A stretch of 7,802 nucleotides of DNA from CAZRDB01 sp964598695 (GTDB taxonomy: Bacteria > Armatimonadota > Zipacnadia > UBA1398), in the NCBI GenBank assembly GCA_964598695.1, contig CAZRDB010000219.1, positions 1 through 7,802 of the forward strand, given 5' to 3'. A program made the position numbers and the translations under genes. Below are positions 1-5,576 of this stretch, piece after piece (within the stretch, counting starts at the first letter, position 1; each line of letters starts with the position of its first letter). The notes under the pieces are model-generated. The model did no database searches, was not told the DNA's origin, and saw nothing but the letters and a program-made list of their open reading frames with translations.

Positions 1-2
1 CG

Positions 3-374
3 GACCGGCCCATCGGCCGCATGCCCAGCCCCAGGCGTCTGCTGACCACCCTCAACGCACGCATCCACGAGCACCTCGACGAGGACAAGCAGCTTGGCCA
101 CAGTTACCTCATGCGCGAGGGGGTCCCGCTCGACGACGAGGAGGACCTGCACGCCGCCTTCGTCCACGAGATCCTGCCGCTGCTCGAGGAGCACTGCTGG
201 GACTCGCGCAACGCCGAGCTGCTCGCCCGCATCCTCGGCCGCGGCCTCGTCCACCCCACAGGCGGCGTGCGGCGCGACGTGGTGGAGGACCTGGCGCGCT
301 GTGCGACCGCCCTGTACTCGATCGTCAACGGTCGGGCCGCGGGCGCCGACGAGTCGGTGCTCGCGGAGGGGTGA
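3..374 (+). CDS. mcrB: McrB-type GTPase subunit of a modification-dependent restriction system, C-terminal part only
   Basis: Only the last 123 codons are present; the frame is open to the left edge, so the real start lies outside the window and the internal ATG at 21 should not be taken as the start. McrB is the AAA+ GTPase that recognises modified DNA and drives translocation together with McrC. What is visible is the family's C-terminal signature: a helix reading LLTTLNARI, an acidic stretch, then GHSYLM (the counterpart of the usual GHSYFM). After it comes DLHAAFVHEILPLLEEHCWD, which matches the usual 'F...I.PLL.EY.....' helix of McrB. The Walker motifs and the N-terminal DNA-recognition domain are upstream and cannot be assessed, so target specificity is unknown. 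The stop codon overlaps the mcrC start by 4 nt (GTGA), and mcrC follows, which independently supports the call. Nothing in base composition marks it as foreign. Confidence 0.85.
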   Translation, partial: DRPIGRMPSPRRLLTTLNARIHEHLDEDKQLGHSYLMREGVPLDDEEDLHAAFVHEILPLLEEHCWDSRNAELLARILGRGLVHPTGGVRRDVVEDLARCATALYSIVNGRAAGADESVLAEG

Positions 375-382
375 CCTCATTG
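365..382 (+). promoter_or_regulatory. Ribosome binding site that questions the mcrC start
   Basis: GGAGG at 365-369 lies one base before the GTG at 371, which is too close for normal initiation. The in-frame TTG at 380 is 10 nt downstream, and the overlapping GGGGTGA (368-374) would sit 5 nt from it. Either start gives a coupled mcrB-mcrC pair, differing by three residues. Confidence 0.5.
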
Positions 383-1693
383 GCGTCGGCCATCCCAACC
401 CCGGTCGTGGAGCTTGGCGAGTACGCGAGGACGGACCTCGCTGCGGGCGACGCCGCCCTCCTCCGTAGCGTGCTGCCCACCGGGCGTGCGGCAGGGCTCA
501 CCGTGTCCGATACCGGCACCCTCGAGACCCAGGGGTGCGTCGGGTCTCTGTGCGTGGGGGAGACCCGGATCCGAATCACCCCCAAGCTGCCCGGCCTCGC
601 CGAGCACCTCACCGACCTCCTGGCCTTCGCCTATGGGCTCGACTGGCAGGGCGGCGCGACGCGCGTCCCGCAGGGCTCCCGGTGGCTGCCGGACCTGATC
701 GTGGGGATGCTCCTCGACGAGATCGAGCAGGTCGTCCGCATCGGGCTGCGGCGCGCCTACGTGGAGGCGGAGGATGCGCTCCACGTGCTCCGCGGGCGCC
801 CGAACTGGCAGCGTCAGCTCGCGCTGCGACAGGGCCTGCCCCTGCCGCTCGAGTGCGACTTCGAGGAGTTCACTCTCGACACCGCCGACAACCGGCTCCT
901 CCGCGATGCTCTCCGGGCGGCATCGAGGCTGCGCCTGAGTGAGGAGACCCGCGAGCGCGCCCTCCGCCTGCACGAGCCGTTCGAGCAGGAGTGCTCCGAA
1001 GCCGACGGCGACTGGCAGCACTTCGAGCCGCGCTACGACCGGCTGAACGCCTACTACCGGAGCGCCCACCGGCTCGCGCTGCTGCTCCTCAGGCGCGAGG
1101 GTATCGACGACCTGCTGTGGGTCCACCCAGCCAGCCGCAGCGCCCCCGTCAGCGCCTTTCTCCTCGACATGCCCGCCTTCTTCGAGCGCATCGTGGGCAG
1201 GCTGCTGGGGCCGGGCATCGGCCCGCCCGGGATCTTCGTCCAGCAGCAGCGCCAGTGGGCCGGCTTCGCCGCCGACGCCGTCGGACTGCTCTCGCGGGGG
1301 AGCGATCTCGGCTGGATGCGGCCCGACTTCCTCCTGGGCCGCAACGGGGCCGTCACGGCCGTCCTGGATGCCAAGTACAAGGCCTACGCCGAGAGGACAC
1401 TCGCCCCGGCCGACCTGTACCAGGTGAGCGCCTATGTGACGTCGCTCACGGNNNNNNNNNNCCCAGTGGGCGCGATCATCCACCCTGAGATCGGGGCGGT
1501 GACGGTGCGCCCGTACCGCCTGACGGGACCGGATGGCACGACGCGCCAGCGGTTCGTGGCGCTCGGCCTCGACCTCTCGGCCATCGCCGTGGCGTGGAGA
1601 GCGCGCGATGAGACAGCGGTCCGCTCCATCGCCCGCCAGGTGGTGGAGGCCCTCCTCCCGCCCCCTACGCCTGCGCCCGCACCGGGCTGGTGA
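371..1693 (+). CDS. mcrC: McrC, PD-(D/E)XK nuclease subunit of the McrBC restriction system
   Basis: McrC stimulates McrB GTP hydrolysis and supplies the nuclease that cuts modified DNA. The 440-residue product is a typical length. Family landmarks in order are: ITPKLPG plus LTDLLAFAYGL (about 69-90), LRGRPNW (140-146), DTADNRLLRDAL (170-181), and DMPAFFERIV (266-275), which carries the conserved Glu272. The nuclease core is RPD with Asp319, then VLDAKYK with Asp333 and Lys335, then DLYQ with Gln351. All catalytic positions are therefore present. A ten-N gap at 1452-1461 replaces about four residues (361-364) just after the core; the frame is the same on both sides. The annotated GTG start overlaps the mcrB stop, but the purine-rich GGAGG at 365-369 abuts it. 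The in-frame TTG at 380 has a 10-nt spacing and may be the real start. The last 29 bases overlap the opposing dehydrogenase gene. Confidence 0.93.
   Translation: MTSLASAIPTPVVELGEYARTDLAAGDAALLRSVLPTGRAAGLTVSDTGTLETQGCVGSLCVGETRIRITPKLPGLAEHLTDLLAFAYGLDWQGGATRVPQGSRWLPDLIVGMLLDEIEQVVRIGLRRAYVEAEDALHVLRGRPNWQRQLALRQGLPLPLECDFEEFTLDTADNRLLRDALRAASRLRLSEETRERALRLHEPFEQECSEADGDWQHFEPRYDRLNAYYRSAHRLALLLLRREGIDDLLWVHPASRSAPVSAFLLDMPAFFERIVGRLLGPGIGPPGIFVQQQRQWAGFAADAVGLLSRGSDLGWMRPDFLLGRNGAVTAVLDAKYKAYAERTLAPADLYQVSAYVTSLTXXXXPVGAIIHPEIGAVTVRPYRLTGPDGTTRQRFVALGLDLSAIAVAWRARDETAVRSIARQVVEALLPPPTPAPAPGW
1452..1461. other. Assembly gap of ten N inside mcrC
   Basis: Ten unresolved bases sit after the codons for AYVTSLT and before PVGAIIHPE. 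Both flanks read as McrC in the same frame when the gap is taken as ten bases, so the placeholder is either correct or wrong by a multiple of three, unless the gene is frameshifted. Ten is a common scaffold filler, so the true length is not known. Confidence 0.97.
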
Positions 1694-2663
1694 GCGCGGC
1701 GCGCTCGAGCGTGTAGAGCATGTCGAGCGTCGCGAGGGCGTCGGTGCCGACCGAGAGTCCCTCGGCCGGCTCGCCCGCGAGGTGGGCAAGGAAGCTCCGG
1801 ACCGTCTGGCGCATCGGGTCCTCGCACTCCGCGACGATATCGCCGCAGGTGAGGAAGGCCCGGAAGCCGCCGTCCTCGTCCGGCCGGCCCTCGTATGAGA
1901 GCCGCAGACCGTTGACCTCGATCTCGCGCGTCGGCTCGTTCGACTTGCCGAGCGAGAGCGCCACGCTCAGCCGGTGCTCCGGCATCCCGGTCTCGCTGGG
2001 CGCCATGCAGTCGAAGGCGGCCAGCGTCCGGTACCGCTCGACCGAGACCGCCAGCGTGTCCTCGAGCATCACCAGGCCCGGCACGAGCGCCCGGGCCAGC
2101 GCCAGCGGGTGGGAGCCCAGGTCCATCAGCACGTTCTCGTAGATCTGGCCTCCCGCGCCGTGGCGCGATTCCATCCGCATCCCGAAGTGCCAGATCCCCG
2201 CATCGGGCCCGGCGGCCAGCTCGCCCAGCGTGCGGAGCGAGGGCGCCAGCGAGGCGTACTGGGTCATCACCGCGAGCGTCAGCCCGCGGGCGTCGGCCGC
2301 GTGGACCAGGTCGACGGCATCGCCGAGGCAATCGAGCGCATGGCGCTCCGGGTCGTAGACGAACGGCTTCTCGCAGAGCACGTGGCAGTCGGCCTCGAGG
2401 CACAGCGCAACGTGCCGCGCGTGGAGCGGCGCCGGCGTGGCGATGCTGACGACCTCGGGCCGCTGCTCGCGCAGCATGGTGGCGACATCGGAGTAGGCGG
2501 GGCCGTCGTAGCCGATCTGCTCCTGTAGCTCGTCGCGCCTGAGCCACGCGGTCTCCTCGCGGCTGGAGCAGATCCCGACGAGTTCGGCCCCTTCCCACAC
2601 GAACCACCGCGCGTGGAACTTGCCGATCCCTCGCGTACCGATCACCGCAACGCGAACACCCAT
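1665..2663 (-). CDS. Gfo/Idh/MocA family NAD(P)-dependent oxidoreductase
   Basis: The 332-residue protein belongs to the glucose-fructose oxidoreductase/inositol dehydrogenase/MocA family, cytosolic enzymes that oxidise or reduce sugars, inositols and related polyols with NAD(P). The N-terminal Rossmann fold is clear: VAVIGTRGIG (5-14) gives the GxxGxG nucleotide loop. IATPAPLHARHVALCLEADCH leads to the hallmark EKP at 98-100, with Lys99 the expected catalytic lysine. The C-terminal domain shows DLGSHP (181-186), whose Asp181 and His185 match the family's D-x-G-x-H substrate-site motif. The start at 2663 is backed by GGGAG at 2671-2675, 7 nt upstream. It is a single gene: it diverges from the lipoprotein gene and converges on mcrC with a 29-nt overlap. 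The substrate cannot be read from the sequence, because family members with near-identical motifs act on many sugars. Confidence 0.92.
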   Translation of the reverse strand: MGVRVAVIGTRGIGKFHARWFVWEGAELVGICSSREETAWLRRDELQEQIGYDGPAYSDVATMLREQRPEVVSIATPAPLHARHVALCLEADCHVLCEKPFVYDPERHALDCLGDAVDLVHAADARGLTLAVMTQYASLAPSLRTLGELAAGPDAGIWHFGMRMESRHGAGGQIYENVLMDLGSHPLALARALVPGLVMLEDTLAVSVERYRTLAAFDCMAPSETGMPEHRLSVALSLGKSNEPTREIEVNGLRLSYEGRPDEDGGFRAFLTCGDIVAECEDPMRQTVRSFLAHLAGEPAEGLSVGTDALATLDMLYTLERAALTSPVRAQA

Positions 2664-2780
2664 GCGCGCGCTCCCATCGTGCGGGCCGTGGGAGGAGGAT
2701 TCCCGCGCTCACGCGGCGCACCTGCCGGAGGCCGTCGGGGAATGCGGGCGAATAACAGGGGCCGAAGGAGGTGGGTTCGC
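2664..2780. promoter_or_regulatory. Divergent intergenic region between dehydrogenase and lipoprotein genes
   Basis: This 117-base gap must hold the promoters of both flanking genes. On the plus strand AATAAC at 2751-2756 is a weak -10 match with no recognisable -35, and it would leave a very short leader. A perfect inverted repeat CCGCG-N4-CGCGG at 2703-2716 could be an operator or be chance in such GC-rich DNA. I see no strong promoter on the minus strand. Confidence 0.3.
2765..2773 (+). promoter_or_regulatory. Strong ribosome binding site fixing the lipoprotein start
   Basis: AAGGAGGTG at 2765-2773 is close to a perfect match to the 16S anti-Shine-Dalgarno sequence and lies 7 nt before the ATG at 2781. 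The frame is open further upstream to 2613, but that part overlaps the dehydrogenase gene and would place charged residues ahead of the signal peptide, so 2781 is the start. Confidence 0.85.
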
Positions 2781-4031
2781 ATGTCGTTTCGGTGGCTCGT
2801 CGCGGCGCTCGGAGTGGCCCTGCTGCTCACCGCGCTGGCCGGCTGCCCACAGCCGGGCCCCCGCGCAAAGACCCCGACGCCGGCCCCGGCGGGTCCGAGC
2901 CTCGACGCGACCGAACTCGCGCAGTTGCTCGACCAGGCCCGCAAGGCTGTGGATGCCGCCGACCACGATGAGGCCCTGCGGCTCGCCGACCAGATCGCGC
3001 AGTACGCGCCCGACGATCCGGAGATGCGCGCGATCCGCGGCAAGGCCCGACTCGCCAAGAAGCTCTTCGCCGAGGCGGCCGAGGATCTCGAGGCCGCGGC
3101 GCGCTCCGAGTCGTCCGACCCCGATCTCCGCCTCGCGCTCGCCGAGGCCTACGACCAGGCCAACCTCCCCGACAAGGCCGAGCCCCACCTCCGGGCCGCG
3201 GCCGAGCAGATCGCCGACAACGCCTGGGCCTACTACAAGGACGGTATGCTGCTCGAGGAACTCGGCAAGGCCTCGCAGGCCGCCGAGGCGTTCCGGACGG
3301 CCGATGAGCTGGAGCCGGGCAACCCGGAGTTCCTGCTCGCACGGGCCCGGGCGCTGCTCGCCTGTGGGAAGACCGAAGAGGCCCGCGACAACGCCTGGAG
3401 CGCCGTGGAGGTCATCACCAGCCCCGAGAGCGGGGCTCCCGTTCCCGAGGGCGATCCCACGGAGATCGCAGCGCTCGCCTACGAGATCCTCGCCCGCGCC
3501 TACCTCGCCGAATCGCGCAAGGCCGAGAGCGACGGCGAGCGCGGCACGAAGCGCGAGGTCGCCAAGAGCTACCTCGACAAGCTGCGCGATGTCGTCAAGG
3601 ACGCGGCCCTGGCCCGCTTCCACCAGGCCCGCGCCTGGCGCGAGGCCGGGGAGCCGGAGGTTGCGATGCAGGCGCTCGACGGCGCCGAGCCTCCCAAGGA
3701 CGTGGGCTGGACCCACGCGGAGTTGGCCCGGATCCTCATCGCGCTGGGCAAGGACTGCGACCGCGCGGCCGCCGAGGCCGGGCGGGCGATCGAACTGGAC
3801 GGTCCCGACGCCGACCTGATGAGTCTCCAGGGCTGGGCGCTCTTCAAGGCCAAAGACTACCAGGCCGCCCGCGCCAAGCTGACCGAGGCGCTCCCCAACG
3901 CCCGGACCCACAAGCAGCGGGGCGAGATCAACTACCGGCTGTTCCGCGCCTGCGAAGCGCTCAAGGACAGCGCTGCGGCGCAGCAGTACCGCGAGGCCGC
4001 GAAAAAGCTCGGCTTCAAGGAGCCCCAGTAG
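2781..4031 (+). CDS. Secreted lipoprotein made of tetratricopeptide (TPR) repeats
   Basis: The product has 416 residues. It begins with a lipoprotein signal peptide: Arg4, a hydrophobic stretch about 5-19, and the lipobox LAGC with Cys22 as the lipidated residue. A Pro/Thr/Ala linker (23-40) follows, then an all-helical Ala/Glu/Leu-rich repeat region to the end. TPR-like helix pairs with the usual small/large residue pattern and a Pro near each end are visible at about 45-78, 82-115, 116-146, 147-181 and 182-213. Less regular ones lie near 230-275, 280-300 and 312-340, with clear ones again at 345-371 and 383-410. TPR proteins are protein-binding scaffolds, so this one probably organises an envelope complex, but no partner is suggested by the neighbours. 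It ends 13 nt from the convergent HAD gene. I do not recognise it as a named protein such as BamD or PilF/PilW, which are shorter. Confidence 0.85.
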   Translation: MSFRWLVAALGVALLLTALAGCPQPGPRAKTPTPAPAGPSLDATELAQLLDQARKAVDAADHDEALRLADQIAQYAPDDPEMRAIRGKARLAKKLFAEAAEDLEAAARSESSDPDLRLALAEAYDQANLPDKAEPHLRAAAEQIADNAWAYYKDGMLLEELGKASQAAEAFRTADELEPGNPEFLLARARALLACGKTEEARDNAWSAVEVITSPESGAPVPEGDPTEIAALAYEILARAYLAESRKAESDGERGTKREVAKSYLDKLRDVVKDAALARFHQARAWREAGEPEVAMQALDGAEPPKDVGWTHAELARILIALGKDCDRAAAEAGRAIELDGPDADLMSLQGWALFKAKDYQAARAKLTEALPNARTHKQRGEINYRLFRACEALKDSAAAQQYREAAKKLGFKEPQ

Positions 4032-4034
4032 GCC

Positions 4035-4056
4035 CTCGCGGCCGTCAGGGCGCGAG
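4035..4056. terminator. Inverted repeat between two convergent genes, possible bidirectional terminator
   Basis: CTCGCG at 4035-4040 pairs perfectly with CGCGAG at 4051-4056 around a 10-base loop. It sits just after the lipoprotein stop and overlaps the last codons of the opposing HAD gene, where a shared terminator would be expected. There is no T-tract on either strand, so intrinsic termination is doubtful. Confidence 0.3.
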
Positions 4057-4746
4057 CAGATCGAGCAGCGAGCGGATCTCCACATCCGGCTCGGCGACCG
4101 CCTCCGGCGGCCGCGGCTTCCCCGTCCGGTTCAGCCAGGCGGCGTGCAGCCCCAGGGCGACCGCTCCGACGACGTCGGCCCGGTAGCTGTCGCCCACGTG
4201 CAGCACCCGCTCCGGCCGCGCCCCCGTCTTGCGGAGCGCCTCGCGGAAGATGCCCGGATCGGGCTTGTACGAGCGCGCCGACTCCGAGGTCACGACGTCC
4301 CGGGCCTCGACCCCGGCATACTCCAGTGCCCGCCGCAGATCGTCGTGGTCGATGTTCGAGACGATGCAGATCGGCGTCGTGCAGGCATCGAAGAAGGCGC
4401 GGGTGTCGTGGTGCAGCATGGGCCGGACGCCATAGGCGAACACCGCCTCGAGCCACTGGCCCTGGTCGAGGTCGGCTCGGAAGTGGCGGACGGTGTCCCC
4501 GAGGCTGTGGGCGACGATCTCGCGCTGGAGCACGAAGCGGTCGGCGTTCGAGGCCTCGCAGAGCGCGTGGAAGCGCTCCTCCCACCAGGCGCCGATCTCC
4601 TCGGAGCCGTGGCGGCCGTGGGTGGAGCGCGCCATCTCGTGGCAGGCCTCGACCAGGAGCGCGTAGTCCTCCTGGACGACCGTGGAGTAGGCGTCCAGGA
4701 AGACCCAGTCGATCTCCGCGGGCCCGAACGGGTCGGCTAACGGCAC
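4045..4746 (-). CDS. HAD superfamily hydrolase with an atypical DxY nucleophile motif
   Basis: The 233-residue protein shows the four HAD motifs. Motif I is FLDAYST with nucleophile Asp18, but the usual acid/base Asp two residues later is Tyr20. Motif II is VSN with Ser130; motif III is YKPDPGIF with Lys161; motif IV is HVGDSYRAD with Asp186 and Asp191. A helical cap domain lies between about 25 and 110. DxY at motif I is known from L-2-haloacid dehalogenases (FDAYGTL), whereas the GDSxxxD motif IV is phosphatase-like, so phosphatase or dehalogenase activity cannot be decided. The start is GTG at 4746, supported by GGAGGGAG at 4756-4763, 9 nt upstream. The stop codon of nagB is one base upstream of this start, so the two are almost certainly co-translated, and a sugar-phosphate-related substrate is a reasonable inference. 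Low-level annotation as a phosphoglycolate phosphatase would be over-reach. Confidence 0.85.
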   Translation of the reverse strand: MPLADPFGPAEIDWVFLDAYSTVVQEDYALLVEACHEMARSTHGRHGSEEIGAWWEERFHALCEASNADRFVLQREIVAHSLGDTVRHFRADLDQGQWLEAVFAYGVRPMLHHDTRAFFDACTTPICIVSNIDHDDLRRALEYAGVEARDVVTSESARSYKPDPGIFREALRKTGARPERVLHVGDSYRADVVGAVALGLHAAWLNRTGKPRPPEAVAEPDVEIRSLLDLLAP

Positions 4747-4747
4747 G

Positions 4748-5527
4748 CTACGAGACTCCCTCCAGGAGGCCGGCCGCCTCCTCGTCGAGCAGCATCAGGC
4801 AGCGCTCCGGGTGCTCCCGGAGCAGGGAGGCGGGACAACCGACGCCGATCGGCCCGCACAGCGCGTCGTGGATCGCCCGCGCTTTGGCCGCGCCGAGCGC
4901 GATCAGCGTCATCGCCCGCGCCTCGAGCATCGTGTCGAGCCCGGCCGTCACGGCGTGGGTCGGCACGTTCTGGGAGCCGCCGAAGTAGCGGCCGTTGGCC
5001 TCCCGCGTGCTCCGCGAGAGCTGGATGATCTGCGTGCGGCTGCGGGGCAGCCCGGCCTCGTTGAAGCCGAGGTGGCCGTCGACGCCGATCCCGAACAGCA
5101 CATGGTCGAAGCCGCCCAGCTCGGCCACCTGGCGCTCGTAGGCGGCGCAGGCCTCCTCGGGCGTCGGGGCCAGCGCGTCCGGGTAGTACAGGTTCTCCGG
5201 TCGCGCGTCGACCCACCGGTAGAGCCGCTCGCGCATGTAGTAGGCGTACGACTGGTCGTGCCACGGCGGCAGCCGCCAGTACTCGTCCATGTTGAAGCAG
5301 TGCACGGCGGCCCACGAGGGGTCGGGACCCGCGACCGAGGAGCGGCGGCGGTAGGCGCTCACGAGCGCGGCGTAGACGCCCTCGGGCGAAGCGCCGGTCG
5401 GGAACAGCATCGTGGCGGCCGGCTTCGCGCGAATCGTCTCCAGCACACGGGCGCAGGCGGCCAGCGCCAGGTCGTCCGGCTCCCCGATCATCACGCGGAT
5501 CCCCGCGACGTGCGTCTCTCGCAGCAT
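4748..5527 (-). CDS. nagB: Glucosamine-6-phosphate deaminase (NagB family)
   Basis: NagB converts glucosamine-6-phosphate to fructose-6-phosphate and ammonia, linking amino-sugar catabolism to glycolysis. The 259-residue product compares with 266 in E. coli. Visible motifs are: the phosphate-binding LFPTGASPEGVY (41-52); FNMDEY (78-83), whose Asp81 matches the E. coli proton-transfer Asp72; and GIGVDGHLGFNE (146-157), with Asp150, His152 and Glu157 matching Asp141, His143 and Glu148. SRTQI (163-167) and LGAAKARAI (211-219, Lys215) also follow the family. The DEY and DGHxxFNE motifs favour NagB over 6-phosphogluconolactonase. The C-terminus is short and lacks the E. coli tail that carries an allosteric-site tyrosine, so it may not be activated by GlcNAc-6-phosphate (inference). 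A GAGG lies 7 nt before the ATG. It sits between kimA (49 nt upstream) and the HAD gene (1 nt downstream). Confidence 0.9.
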   Translation of the reverse strand: MLRETHVAGIRVMIGEPDDLALAACARVLETIRAKPAATMLFPTGASPEGVYAALVSAYRRRSSVAGPDPSWAAVHCFNMDEYWRLPPWHDQSYAYYMRERLYRWVDARPENLYYPDALAPTPEEACAAYERQVAELGGFDHVLFGIGVDGHLGFNEAGLPRSRTQIIQLSRSTREANGRYFGGSQNVPTHAVTAGLDTMLEARAMTLIALGAAKARAIHDALCGPIGVGCPASLLREHPERCLMLLDEEAAGLLEGVS

Positions 5528-5547
5528 GGTCGATCCTCAGCTCTCTC

Positions 5548-5566
5548 GCGGCGCCCGGGGCGCCGC
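5548..5566 (-). terminator. Perfect GC hairpin between kimA and nagB
   Basis: Positions 5548-5555 and 5559-5566 form an uninterrupted 8-bp stem around a 3-base loop, lying 10 nt after the kimA stop and 20 nt before the nagB start. Every pair is G-C. No T-run follows on the minus strand, so it may be a weak or factor-dependent terminator, an mRNA-stabilising hairpin that lets the two genes be expressed at different levels, or a protein site. Confidence 0.45.
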
Positions 5567-5576
5567 CGACATTCCC

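Noticed and set aside
377..1789. A long open frame on the minus strand opposite mcrC
   Set aside because: The plus strand carries every McrC landmark and all nuclease residues; the antisense product has low-complexity composition and no family features.
1974..2528. An open frame on the plus strand inside the dehydrogenase gene
   Set aside because: It is antisense to the Rossmann and substrate domains of a convincing Gfo/Idh/MocA protein and has a His/Arg/Gly-rich composition.
2613..2780. An upstream-extended start for the TPR lipoprotein
   Set aside because: The extension is Arg-rich, overlaps the dehydrogenase gene and would bury the signal peptide; the ribosome binding site points to 2781.
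2709..4085. A long open frame on the minus strand opposite the TPR lipoprotein gene
   Set aside because: The lipoprotein strand has a near-perfect ribosome binding site, a lipobox and repeats; the opposite frame shows no recognisable domain and is explained by GC-rich codon bias.
4045..4746. Calling the HAD protein a 2-haloacid dehalogenase because of DAYST
   Set aside because: Motif IV is GDSxxxD as in phosphatases, and DxY or similar variants occur in other HAD families, so the specific name is not supported.
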